Assembly (NCBI RefSeq): GCF_004332155.1
Contig: NZ_SJDV01000003.1
Span: 124,001-188,000 of the forward strand
DNA: 64,000 nucleotides
Reading direction: 5' to 3'
Source of the DNA: Gramella sp. KN1008
GTDB taxonomy: Bacteria > Bacteroidota > Bacteroidia > Flavobacteriales > Flavobacteriaceae
The notes under the pieces were generated by a model. That model had not been told where the DNA came from. It saw nothing but the letters and a program-made list of their open reading frames with translations, and made no database searches. Positions 54,415 to 63,253 of the stretch are shown here, in pieces. A program made the position numbers and the translations under genes. The stretch's first letter is position 1. Every line of letters begins with the position of its first letter.

Positions 54415-55337
54415 TGCGAGCACTGGTAATATCGGGAGGAGGTAGTAAGGGAGCTTTCGCCGGGGGCGTGGCCCAGTATCTAATTCAGGAAAAAAAGAAT
54501 AATTATGACCTGTTTCTGGGGACATCTACCGGGAGCCTTTTGATTCCTCACCTAGCGGCAGGGAATATTCAGAAGATCTACGATATCTATACCAATGTCA
54601 CCCAACGCAAGATCTTTAGCATTAATCCCTTTATCGTCAAGAAAAAAGAGGGGCGGAAATATGTTACCATTAATTACCTGAATACTATCTGGCAGTTTAT
54701 CAGACAGCGGCGCACCTTTGGAGAAAGTAAAGCTTTGAAACGTAATATAAGGAAGAATTTCTCTCATCAGGACTTTAGCCAGCTGAGGAGTAAGGTTAAA
54801 GATGTGGTGGTCACCGTTTCTAATCTTTCAAAGAACAGGGTGGAATATAAATCCATTCACGAATTTGAATATGATGATTTTTGCGACTGGATATGGATTA
54901 GTTGTAACTATATCCCTTTTATGAGCCTTGCACAAAAGGACGGTTATGAATATGCCGATGGTGGTCTTGGTTGCGTGGTGCCAATCAGGGAAGCAATAAA
55001 AAGAGGTGCTACCGAAGTTGATGCGATAATCCTCGAAGCTGAGAATATGGAGTATAATAAGATACTCGGAAAAAACCCATTTTCGCTAATGGTGAATCTT
55101 TTCGGATTTTTACTGGACCAGGTGGAATATCATGATATCGTTGAAGGAAAACTTGCAGCGATGAATAAAAAAGTTAAACTTAATATCTATTATACCCCTA
55201 CAAAACTTACCGAAAATTCCCTTGTTTTCAATAAGAAGGCTATGACCCAATGGTGGCAACAAGGTTACGAATATGCCGAGAAGAAGGAACTGGAAAGAAA
55301 GGCTCAGAAATCCTCCTGGTTCAGATTAGGCTTTTAA
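54414..55337 (+). CDS. Patatin-like phospholipase, second tandem copy
   Basis: A 307-aa paralogue of the preceding gene with the same motif spacing: GGGSKGAF at 8-15, S38 in GTSTGS and D182 in DGG. Shared blocks such as VVTVSNLS, WIWISCNY and EAIKRGATEVDAIIL indicate a tandem duplication, while other segments have diverged well past a recent event. Its 3' end overlaps the convergent downstream gene by 17 bases. Confidence 0.92.
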   Translation: MRALVISGGGSKGAFAGGVAQYLIQEKKNNYDLFLGTSTGSLLIPHLAAGNIQKIYDIYTNVTQRKIFSINPFIVKKKEGRKYVTINYLNTIWQFIRQRRTFGESKALKRNIRKNFSHQDFSQLRSKVKDVVVTVSNLSKNRVEYKSIHEFEYDDFCDWIWISCNYIPFMSLAQKDGYEYADGGLGCVVPIREAIKRGATEVDAIILEAENMEYNKILGKNPFSLMVNLFGFLLDQVEYHDIVEGKLAAMNKKVKLNIYYTPTKLTENSLVFNKKAMTQWWQQGYEYAEKKELERKAQKSSWFRLGF

Positions 55338-55842
55338 CCTCCGTTTTGATGTATGCCAGTGCGGCATCGGTAGGTGCCGGTTTGTCAATGAGACTTTTTA
55401 GCATAACCTCTCTAAGTTCATCCGGGGTGTTGATTTCTTCCCTGGAAGAAGCTTTCCTTATTAGTGTGATAGTTGCGTTTTTTGCCGTCTTTATATAATC
55501 CCAGCATTCATTACTTACATAGATCTGTTGCGCGATATTATGCTCAAATTCCTGTTCTATGGTGGCAATCAGCAAATTTGCATAAAGGTTGGCATCTTCT
55601 GAAGTAGCTTTGACTCTGAATAGGATCTTTCCTGGTGAAATTCTCTCAAGGAACAATGTGAGCCGCTCATAAGCCTGTAACCTGATTGGCAGTGCCGTCT
55701 TTCTATTTTCTCTCAGCATCAGGAACCTGCGACGGTTATCCTCATTTTTTGAATAGGTATGAAAAAAATAGAAGGCTACTAATCCCACAACAATAGCGGG
55801 TAAAATGGCGTAGAGAAAGTTGAGTATATCTGCTTCGTTCAT
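55321..55842 (-). CDS. Conserved membrane-anchored protein, function unknown
   Basis: A 173-aa protein from ATG 55842 (MNEADILNFLYAILPAIVVGLVAFYFFHTY). One N-terminal helix anchors a helical cytoplasmic domain containing NRKTALPIRLQAYERLTLFLERISPGKILFRV. I recall close relatives across Flavobacteriaceae but no function. The 3' end overlaps the patatin gene by 17 bases. Confidence 0.7.
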   Translation of the reverse strand: MNEADILNFLYAILPAIVVGLVAFYFFHTYSKNEDNRRRFLMLRENRKTALPIRLQAYERLTLFLERISPGKILFRVKATSEDANLYANLLIATIEQEFEHNIAQQIYVSNECWDYIKTAKNATITLIRKASSREEINTPDELREVMLKSLIDKPAPTDAALAYIKTEVKSLI

Positions 55843-55938
55843 CAAATAAAATTTTCTGGTCAGACTTTTGAAAATTCAAAGTTAATTGAATTTCCCGGGA
55901 TTTGAACCTCCCGGGTTAGCCGGTTCCTGTTCGTTTAA

Positions 55939-57216
55939 TTAAGATTGTGCATTCAGATAGTCCAGTGTTAACTGCGTCATTGTCTTAACCCCTAGTAGCA
56001 GGCCACTTTCATCAATAAAGAATTTCGGAGTATGATGTCTTGTAGGTTCTCCGTTTACAGGCATTCCACCCAGGAAAAAATACAGGCCGGGAACTTCTTC
56101 CTGGAAAAAAGAGAAATCCTCACCTCCTGTTGTAGCTTTCATGAGTTTTACATTTTCTTCGCCCGCTACTTTTTGAAGGGTAGGTAGCATCTTTGCGGTA
56201 AGGGCGGGATCGTTAAATGTGATCGCCGTGTTATTCTGTATCTCAATGCTTGCCTCCCCGCCATAGGCTTCTGCAATAGCAGGAACCAGTTCTCTCATTC
56301 TTTTTAAGATAAGTTTTTTGTTTTCTGGATCCAGCGTTCTAACAGTTCCAATCATTTCAGCTGTTTCCGGGATTATATTGAACCTCACACCACTGGTTAT
56401 CTTTCCAACCGTAATTACCGAAGCCGATTCAGTTAACTCGGCATTACGGCTTATAATGGTTTGAAGACCATCAATGATCTTAGCCGAGATAAGAATGGGA
56501 TCTACACCACTCCATGGAGCTGAACCGTGAGCCTGTGTGCCTTTCACATTTATCACAAATCTTTCCACCGCAGCCATGGTTCCTTCAGGTTTGTATTTAA
56601 TGGTACCCACCGGTGTAGCTGCATTGATGTGCAGGCCGAAGATCGCATCCACGTCAGGATTTTTAAGCACACCTTCTTTTATCATCAACGAAGCTCCGCC
56701 TGCTTCCCCGGGAGGTGGTCCTTCTTCCGCAGGTTGAAAAATGAATTTTACGGTGCCGTTTATTTTGTCCTTATGCTGTGAAAGTATTTCGGCTACTCCC
56801 ATCAAAATTGCCGTATGAGTATCATGGCCACAGGCATGCATTATCCCGGTTTTGGAACCCAGGAACTCGGTAGTGACTTCCGATTTAAAAGGCAGGTCAT
56901 TATTCTCTGTTACCGGCAGTGCATCGATATCTGCTCTTAGTGCGACCGTCTTTCCGGGATTATCACCTTTCAGTATTCCCACCACTCCTGTCTTCGCAAT
57001 TCCAGTTTGGGTTTCTATGCCCAGCGATTCCAGGTGAGCTGCGATCTTTTCGGCTGTTTTGAATTCCCGATTGGAAAGTTCAGGGTTTTGATGGATATCC
57101 CTGCGCCATTCAATTACCTTATCCTCTATGTTTTTGAATTCATTTGCGGAAATCTCATTTTGGGCAGAAAGAAATCCGCTAATAAGAATGGAAGCGGTTA
57201 TTAAGTATCTTTTCAT
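55939..57216 (-). CDS. Secreted M20-family amidohydrolase/carboxypeptidase
   Basis: A 425-aa metallohydrolase with signal peptide (residues 1-18). Motifs: ALRADIDALPV, MHACGHDTHTAIL, FQPAEEGPPPGEAGGA and a late His in RHHTPKFFID. These are typical of the IAA-amino acid hydrolase/hippurate hydrolase group that releases N-acyl groups from amino acids; the export signal suggests periplasmic peptide or acyl-amino-acid turnover. It lies 7 bases after the DsrE gene, in an operon. Confidence 0.92.
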   Translation of the reverse strand: MKRYLITASILISGFLSAQNEISANEFKNIEDKVIEWRRDIHQNPELSNREFKTAEKIAAHLESLGIETQTGIAKTGVVGILKGDNPGKTVALRADIDALPVTENNDLPFKSEVTTEFLGSKTGIMHACGHDTHTAILMGVAEILSQHKDKINGTVKFIFQPAEEGPPPGEAGGASLMIKEGVLKNPDVDAIFGLHINAATPVGTIKYKPEGTMAAVERFVINVKGTQAHGSAPWSGVDPILISAKIIDGLQTIISRNAELTESASVITVGKITSGVRFNIIPETAEMIGTVRTLDPENKKLILKRMRELVPAIAEAYGGEASIEIQNNTAITFNDPALTAKMLPTLQKVAGEENVKLMKATTGGEDFSFFQEEVPGLYFFLGGMPVNGEPTRHHTPKFFIDESGLLLGVKTMTQLTLDYLNAQS

Positions 57217-57223
57217 AGTAAAT

Positions 57224-57760
57224 TTAAAATTTTATAAGTCTGTAATCCTCGTTTTGAAGCTGAACCAGGGCTGTCATTGCCGAGAGTGCGAATTCGGCAT
57301 TTTCATCGGCTTTCTCTTTTGTTACCTTATGGTGAGCTGCGCTCTGTCCGCACAGGATCACCTGAACTCCATTTCTGGTGAGAGCCTCGATGAGAGGCAG
57401 GTTCGGATTTTTTTCTGTTTCCGGGAATTTCTCTGAATAGAACTCGTCCTTCATTACATCAAATACAGCATTTCCGTGAAGAACCAGCGCGAGCTTCATA
57501 TTTTCTGGTTTAACCCCTGCTTTTTCATGCATGTTGAGATACCTGGCGGCGGTCTCAATAAGTTTATTAGGCTGGGAAGGATCAAAGCTCCTGTCTACAT
57601 CTATTACTGCCTTAAGCAAATTTTTGGTATCAGTTTCAAATCCTGGAGATTCAATCGTGAAGGTCTGGCCATAATCCGGGATCATATTTCCCGGGCCATA
57701 ATCCTGTGCAAAAACAAAAGATGAAATTAGGGAAGCAAACAACCAAAGATATTTTTTCAT
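57224..57760 (-). CDS. Secreted DsrE/DsrF-like protein
   Basis: A 178-aa protein with signal peptide (MKKYLWLFASLISSFVFA). The DsrE fold is suggested by NLLKAVIDVDRSF, NMKLALVLHGNAVFDVM and NGVQVILCGQSAAHHKV; the Cys in ILCGQS is at the position used by sulfur-relay members. Export from the cytoplasm makes tRNA thiolation unlikely. Cotranscribed with the M20 hydrolase. Confidence 0.75.
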   Translation of the reverse strand: MKKYLWLFASLISSFVFAQDYGPGNMIPDYGQTFTIESPGFETDTKNLLKAVIDVDRSFDPSQPNKLIETAARYLNMHEKAGVKPENMKLALVLHGNAVFDVMKDEFYSEKFPETEKNPNLPLIEALTRNGVQVILCGQSAAHHKVTKEKADENAEFALSAMTALVQLQNEDYRLIKF

Positions 57761-57917
57761 GGGGTGTTGATGATAGTTAAGGTTAAGATTTTTAAAGATA
57801 TTAAATTATACTGCAATTGTCGGGATACCGAAAATGATTGTTTAAAAAAGGAATGGATTCGGGTTTACTTTTTTGGTCATTTTGGTTACCTTTCAGCTTT
57901 TTAAAAACGGAGGAAAA

Positions 57918-60239
57918 TTGGAAGCTTATTTAGCTGAATTGAATGATGCACAGAGGGCTCCGGTGCTACAGAAAGACGGGCCAATGATCGTTATCGCCGG
58001 TGCGGGATCTGGTAAAACGAGGGTGCTTACCTATAGGATTGCCTATCTGATGAACCAGGGGGTAGACGCGTTCAATATTCTGGCCCTTACTTTTACCAAT
58101 AAGGCCGCGCGGGAGATGAAACATCGTATTGCCAGCATAGTTGGAAACAGTGAGGCTAAGAATCTTTGGATGGGGACCTTTCACTCGGTCTTTGCCAAGA
58201 TACTGAGATTCGAGGCCGATAAACTGGGTTATCCTTCCAATTTCACCATTTATGATACGCAGGATTCGCATAGCGTGATAAGGGCTATCATTAAAGATAT
58301 GAGGCTTGATAAGGATGTATATAAATATAAACAGGTATATAACCGCATCTCTTCATATAAGAATAGCCTGATCACTGTAAAGGCATATTTTCAGAATCCC
58401 GAACTTCAGGAAGCCGATGCGATGTCTAAAAAGCCACGGCTGGGGGAGATATATAAGGAATATGTAGATCGCTGTTTTAAAGCCGGGGCGATGGATTTTG
58501 ATGATCTTCTGTTAAAGACCAATGAGCTCCTTAATCGATTTCCCGATGTACTTCATAAATATCAGAGCCGGTTCAAGTATATACTGGTAGATGAGTATCA
58601 GGATACAAACCATTCACAGTATTTGATCGTTAGGGCACTTTCAGATAAATTCCAGAACATATGTGTGGTAGGGGATGATGCGCAGAGTATCTATGCCTTC
58701 CGGGGAGCGAACATCAATAACATTCTGAACTTTCAGAAAGATTATGAAGATGTACAGATGTACAGGCTGGAACAGAATTACCGTTCTACCAAGAATATCG
58801 TAAACGCGGCAAACTCAATAATCGATAAGAATAAGACCAAACTGGAAAAAGTGGTTTGGACCGCCAATGATGATGGTCCCAAGATAATTGTTAACAGATT
58901 GCTCACAGACGGGGAAGAAGGTAGGTATGTAGCCAGTTCAATTTTCGAGAACAAAATGCAGAATCAGCTCAATAACAGTGATTTTGCTATTTTATACCGA
59001 ACCAATGCTCAGAGCAGGGCGATGGAAGACGCTCTGAGAAAGAAGGATATTCCTTATCGTATCTATGGCGGACTCTCATTCTACCAGAGAAAGGAGATCA
59101 AGGATGTACTGGCATATTTAAGGCTTATTCTAAACCCAAAAGATGAGGAAGCGCTAAAGCGAATCATAAATTACCCTTCCCGGGGAATTGGACAGACAAC
59201 CATGGACAGGTTATCGGTTGCGGCAAACCAGCATAACCGATCTATATTTGAGGTGATTGAAAACCTTGATAAACTGGATCTGAAGATCAATCGCGGAACT
59301 CAGACAAAACTTGAGAATTTCGTGAATATGATCAAGAGTTTCAGTATCATGAACGAATCTTCCGATGCCTTTCAGCTGGCTGAAACAGTTACCCGTAAGA
59401 CCGGTCTGGTTCAGGAACTGAAAAAAGACGGGACTCCTGAAGGTATCGCAAGAATAGAAAATATTGAGGAATTACTGAATGGTATTCGCGATTTCGTGGA
59501 GGGGCAGAAAGAGCTCGCCGATGCCACCGGTTCTCTAGCCGAATTTCTCGAAGATGTGGCCCTGGCAACCGATTTGGATAATGATACCGGGGACGATGAC
59601 AGGGTGGCTCTGATGACCATTCACCTCGCTAAAGGACTCGAATTTCCCTATGTGTATATCGTAGGAATGGAAGAAGACCTGTTTCCTTCTGCCATGAGTA
59701 TGAATACCCGAAGTGAACTGGAGGAAGAGCGAAGACTTTTCTATGTAGCTCTTACCAGGGCCGAAAAGCAGGCTTATCTTACCTATACCTTATCCCGTTA
59801 TCGTTGGGGAAAACTGGTAGATGCCGAGCCCAGCCGTTTCATTGAGGAGATAGATGATCAGTACGTGGATATGATGGTGCCTCAGGATGATTATAAATAT
59901 AAACCTTTAATAGACACCGATATCTTTGGGGATGATGTTGATAAAAGCAAATTAAGACGGACCAAACCAACCAACGGTACACCACCGCCATCGCATAAAC
60001 CTTCTGAAGAACAACTGCGAAAATTGCGCAAACTAAAGCCAGCTGCTAATGAGCCAGTTAAAGCCAGGAATAATATAGAACTGGTGGAAGGAAATGAGGT
60101 GGAACATATGCGTTTTGGCCGTGGAAAAGTGTTGAAACTGGAAGGAGTGGGGCAGGATAGAAAAGCCGAAATAGACTTTGATGAAGGAGGGATCAAAAAA
60201 CTTCTGCTTCGCTTTGCAAAGCTTAAGGTGATCTCCTGA
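57918..60239 (+). CDS. UvrD/PcrA-type DNA helicase
   Basis: A 773-aa superfamily 1A helicase. I choose the TTG at 57918 because homologous proteins begin with this EAYLAELNDAQR segment and GGAGG lies just upstream; a TTG at 57873 would add 15 residues. Walker A GAGSGKT is at 28-34, followed by LVDEYQDTNHSQY, QNYRSTKNI, ALMTIHLAKGLEF and a C-terminal segment (LVEGNEVEHMRFGRGKVLKLEG...) resembling the PcrA RNA-polymerase-binding Tudor-like domain. It works in excision repair and replication restart. Confidence 0.95.
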   Translation: MEAYLAELNDAQRAPVLQKDGPMIVIAGAGSGKTRVLTYRIAYLMNQGVDAFNILALTFTNKAAREMKHRIASIVGNSEAKNLWMGTFHSVFAKILRFEADKLGYPSNFTIYDTQDSHSVIRAIIKDMRLDKDVYKYKQVYNRISSYKNSLITVKAYFQNPELQEADAMSKKPRLGEIYKEYVDRCFKAGAMDFDDLLLKTNELLNRFPDVLHKYQSRFKYILVDEYQDTNHSQYLIVRALSDKFQNICVVGDDAQSIYAFRGANINNILNFQKDYEDVQMYRLEQNYRSTKNIVNAANSIIDKNKTKLEKVVWTANDDGPKIIVNRLLTDGEEGRYVASSIFENKMQNQLNNSDFAILYRTNAQSRAMEDALRKKDIPYRIYGGLSFYQRKEIKDVLAYLRLILNPKDEEALKRIINYPSRGIGQTTMDRLSVAANQHNRSIFEVIENLDKLDLKINRGTQTKLENFVNMIKSFSIMNESSDAFQLAETVTRKTGLVQELKKDGTPEGIARIENIEELLNGIRDFVEGQKELADATGSLAEFLEDVALATDLDNDTGDDDRVALMTIHLAKGLEFPYVYIVGMEEDLFPSAMSMNTRSELEEERRLFYVALTRAEKQAYLTYTLSRYRWGKLVDAEPSRFIEEIDDQYVDMMVPQDDYKYKPLIDTDIFGDDVDKSKLRRTKPTNGTPPPSHKPSEEQLRKLRKLKPAANEPVKARNNIELVEGNEVEHMRFGRGKVLKLEGVGQDRKAEIDFDEGGIKKLLLRFAKLKVIS

Positions 60240-60463
60240 TATAGCCGTTAAACTTCTGTTATTTAAAGTCTTGAAAAGCGGCTTTATTTTTACCTTGAAG
60301 AAAATAGGAAAGGGAAAAGAGGGAGCTTTAAATGTTGAGGGAAAGATGGTAATAAGGTTTTGAAGTGTGAAAGTGAGTTTAAATATGCCGATTGAGTCTC
60401 CCAGCTTTCTTATGTAGTTCCATTTTAAAATCGTAAATTTTAATCAGTTTAAAAAATACTATT

Positions 60464-61087
60464 ATGGCTGCTGAATTATTGAGAATTTATGACGAAAATC
60501 CCGCTCCAAAACATATAAATAAGGTTGTAGAGGTCCTCAAAAAAGGAGGACTTATTATTTATCCTACAGATACTATCTATGGTCTGGGCTGCGACATAAC
60601 CAATGTTGCGGCTCTTGAACGAATAGCCCAGATAAAGAACGTAAAGCTGGAAAAGGCTAACTTTTCTTTCGTATGTGAGGATCTAAGCAATCTTTCCGAC
60701 TATGTAAAGCAAATAGATACAGCCACCTTTAAGATACTTAAGCGCTGCCTTCCCGGCCCTTATACCTTTATTTTGCCGGGAGGAAATAATCTGCCCAACG
60801 TTTTTAAGAAGAAGAAAACAGTTGGGATTCGTGTACCCGATAATAATATCTGTCGTGCCATAGTAAATGGCCTCGGGAATCCTATTGTTTCAACTTCCAT
60901 TAGGGATGAGGATGAGGTGCTTGAATATGGTACCGATCCAGAACTAATCCTGGAAAAATGGAGTAACCTGGTGGATATCGTGATAGATGGTGGTTATGGA
61001 GATAATATACCCTCTACGGTCATAGATCTTACTACCGAGGAGCCTGAGGTGATAAGGGAAGGAAAAGGAAGTGTGGAGATCTTATAA
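60464..61087 (+). CDS. Threonylcarbamoyl-AMP synthase (Sua5/YrdC family)
   Basis: A 207-aa enzyme that makes threonylcarbamoyl-AMP for t6A37 modification of ANN-decoding tRNAs. The YrdC domain motifs GGLIIYPTDTIYGLGCDI, KRCLPGPYTFIL and VGIRVPDN...GNPIVSTSI are intact. It is the short form without the C-terminal Sua5 domain. The 224-base gap before it holds no clear promoter. Its stop lies 1 base from the convergent lipoprotein gene. Confidence 0.93.
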   Translation: MAAELLRIYDENPAPKHINKVVEVLKKGGLIIYPTDTIYGLGCDITNVAALERIAQIKNVKLEKANFSFVCEDLSNLSDYVKQIDTATFKILKRCLPGPYTFILPGGNNLPNVFKKKKTVGIRVPDNNICRAIVNGLGNPIVSTSIRDEDEVLEYGTDPELILEKWSNLVDIVIDGGYGDNIPSTVIDLTTEEPEVIREGKGSVEIL

Positions 61088-61088
61088 T

Positions 61089-62183
61089 TCAGAAGACCTT
61101 ATCCAGATTCTCAATAAAATAATCGTGAACTTCCTGCGAAGTTAGAATAAAACCTTTCTTTTTAGCTGATTCAGCCAGTTCGTAACCCAATTCAGCGGCA
61201 TTCATTCTTTGAAGGGGGGTGCCGTGATGAGTGTCGCTACCCGTAAGACAGTCGCCTACAGTGAAAGACAGGTGGAAATACTCTTCTATTCTTTTCCAAT
61301 TGGATGTAGCTCCCCTTTTATGTGTTAGAAAATAGGCTGCAGCGAAATCGGCTTCAAGTTCCTTGAACCTGGAGACCTGCGAGGCTTCAGTAAATTCTTC
61401 AGGTACTGTCCAGCGGCCAGAATATTCATATTGAGCCTGATGCCACCATTCGTGGGCAAGGATAGCTGAAAAGGCTATCTGTCCATCTATCCCGGCTTGT
61501 ATTAGAGTTTCGATTAACCCATCGCCAATCACGAGTAAGCCGTTCGGCCTGGTAAAAGCATCCATCGCGAAATATGGATTTTCAGGGAGGTTAGGTGAAA
61601 GTTCATTTATTTCCAGGAGTGCGTCAGCTTTCCTGTAAGCTTCGGAACGATTCCGTACAGAACGATCAAAACTTTCGATCATATCGGTAAGGATCTCCCT
61701 GTCATCCAAAGAAGCGGTGTGCTGTCCGTTCAGGTAGATTTCACGGTTAAGATCCCAAAAACTTCTAAGTTCCCGCATTGTCTTTTCTGCCAGTTGATCA
61801 TATTCTCCATTAGGCCCGTAATAATTCTCTCCGCGGTAGTGGGTAACATATTTTTTATGCAGTTCTTTATAGTAATTGACCAGTTCCATATTAAAATATG
61901 GATCCTTTAGGAGACTTTCAAATTGATCCTGTAAAACCCGTCCAAAAGTGGTAAGCTCACAGGCGGGCATATTCAGGTCGTCGTCAAAGTAAGGTTTGAT
62001 CAGGTTACAGAAAAAGTACTGACTCTTCCCTGAAGGCTTAGGTGTTTTGTTTTGATGATAAGGTTGCTCCAGATAGGGATGAAAAACAGGTTCTTTGAGG
62101 TTGAACTCTTCTTCCGAACAGGCCAGACAGAGAAATATGCAAAAGAGCATAACGATACACCAGGAGTAGAATTTCTTCTTCAT
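61089..62183 (-). CDS. Lipoprotein with M48-like zinc-protease active site
   Basis: A 364-aa lipoprotein with lipobox LCLACSE (C22). HEWWH at residues 244-248 is an HExxH zinc motif; ELEADFAAAYFL downstream supplies the likely third ligand (E277), and DTHHGTPLQRMNA resembles the C-terminal His/Arg motif of M48 peptidases. The N-terminal ~200 residues are unfamiliar and helical. Proteolytic activity is predicted, the substrate unknown. Confidence 0.7.
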   Translation of the reverse strand: MKKKFYSWCIVMLFCIFLCLACSEEEFNLKEPVFHPYLEQPYHQNKTPKPSGKSQYFFCNLIKPYFDDDLNMPACELTTFGRVLQDQFESLLKDPYFNMELVNYYKELHKKYVTHYRGENYYGPNGEYDQLAEKTMRELRSFWDLNREIYLNGQHTASLDDREILTDMIESFDRSVRNRSEAYRKADALLEINELSPNLPENPYFAMDAFTRPNGLLVIGDGLIETLIQAGIDGQIAFSAILAHEWWHQAQYEYSGRWTVPEEFTEASQVSRFKELEADFAAAYFLTHKRGATSNWKRIEEYFHLSFTVGDCLTGSDTHHGTPLQRMNAAELGYELAESAKKKGFILTSQEVHDYFIENLDKVF

Positions 62184-62262
62184 AGCTCAAAAACTTTTGG
62201 TGATCAGATCTGTAAATTTACACATAAATACCTCTTAATCAGTTAATTGGGTCTTAAAAATA

Positions 62263-62290
62263 GAAAAGCCCTGCATTTGCAGAGCTTTTC
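62263..62290 (-). terminator. Intrinsic terminator of the OmpA lipoprotein gene
   Basis: GAAAAGC (62263-62269) and GCTTTTC (62284-62290), with inner CTGC/GCAG and one mismatch, form the stem. The adjacent A-run at 62256-62260 reads as U on the minus strand. Confidence 0.85.
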
Positions 62291-62315
62291 GTGATATTTG
62301 GAAAATCTTGTTTTC

Positions 62316-63161
62316 TTATTCCTGACCAGAAGTGGCTTTTTCCATTCCTTCTTCGATCATACTGTAGAACTGATCAAGTTTAGGAAGAACTACGATTCTT
62401 GTTCTTCTGTTCTTGGCACGTCCTTCAGCAGTTTCGTTAGTCGCAACAGGGATGTAGTAACTTCTACCAGCGGCAGTCATTCTTGATGGTTCAACACCAA
62501 AATCATCCTGAAGTACTCTTACTACAGAAGTAGCACGCTTTACACTAAGATCCCAGTTGTCTTCGAACATAGAAGTTTTGATAGGCTTGTTGTCTGTGTG
62601 ACCTTCAACCATGAACTCGATGTTTGGCTTGTTCTTAACAACGGTAGCCACTTTTCCAAGTACTTCTTTTGCACGTGGAGTAATGTTGTAACGTCCGCTG
62701 TCAAAAAGAAGTTTATCAGAAATAGAAACGTAAACCACACCTTTTTCAACATTTATCTCGATGTCCTCGTCGCTCATGTTTCCAAGTGCTCCTTTAAGAC
62801 TGGTAACAAGTGCAAGAGTAACAGAATCCTTTTTGTTCATAGCGTCCTGCATAGAACGGATAGCAAGATCCTTCTCTTTGATACTCTCTAATGAACGCTC
62901 AAGGTTCTCTGCTTCTTTCTTAGAAAGAGTGGCCAGATCTCCTACGTTATTAAGTAACGCAGCATTGGTATTATTAAGTCTGGTAATTTCCTGGTTCATT
63001 CTGTCTTTTTCATCAAGACAGGAGTTCAGCTTAACAGTGGCAGTGTTTAACTGATCTTGAGTTTCTCTTTGCTTTGCCTCTAGTTCATTGTATTTTTTCT
63101 GTGAAACACATGAAGATAGCAAAATGGCAGCTGTTGCGGACAAAAGCATGATTTTTTTCAT
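62316..63161 (-). CDS. OmpA-family peptidoglycan-binding lipoprotein
   Basis: A 281-aa lipoprotein with lipobox LLSSCVS (C18). A coiled coil (about residues 22-110) precedes an OmpA/MotB C-terminal domain: ISDKLLFDSGRYNITPRAKEVL, VEGHTDNKP, WDLSVKRATSVVRVL and RAKNRRTRIVV. It probably ties the outer membrane to peptidoglycan. It is monocistronic, with a clear promoter and terminator, and probably well expressed. Confidence 0.92.
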   Translation of the reverse strand: MKKIMLLSATAAILLSSCVSQKKYNELEAKQRETQDQLNTATVKLNSCLDEKDRMNQEITRLNNTNAALLNNVGDLATLSKKEAENLERSLESIKEKDLAIRSMQDAMNKKDSVTLALVTSLKGALGNMSDEDIEINVEKGVVYVSISDKLLFDSGRYNITPRAKEVLGKVATVVKNKPNIEFMVEGHTDNKPIKTSMFEDNWDLSVKRATSVVRVLQDDFGVEPSRMTAAGRSYYIPVATNETAEGRAKNRRTRIVVLPKLDQFYSMIEEGMEKATSGQE

Positions 63162-63197
63162 AATTCGTTTCTTATAAATTTAAATTGTTAGAATGCC

Positions 63198-63226
63198 CAA
63201 AAATATCAAAAAAATAGTAAGCCAAA
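63198..63226 (-). promoter_or_regulatory. Promoter of the OmpA lipoprotein gene
   Basis: On the minus strand, TTTG (63223-63226) and TATTTTTG (63198-63205) are 17 bases apart, fitting the flavobacterial -33 TTG / -7 TAnnTTTG promoter. The start codon is 36 bases downstream. Confidence 0.6.
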
Positions 63227-63253
63227 AAGGTATTTTAACATTTCCTTTTTGAT

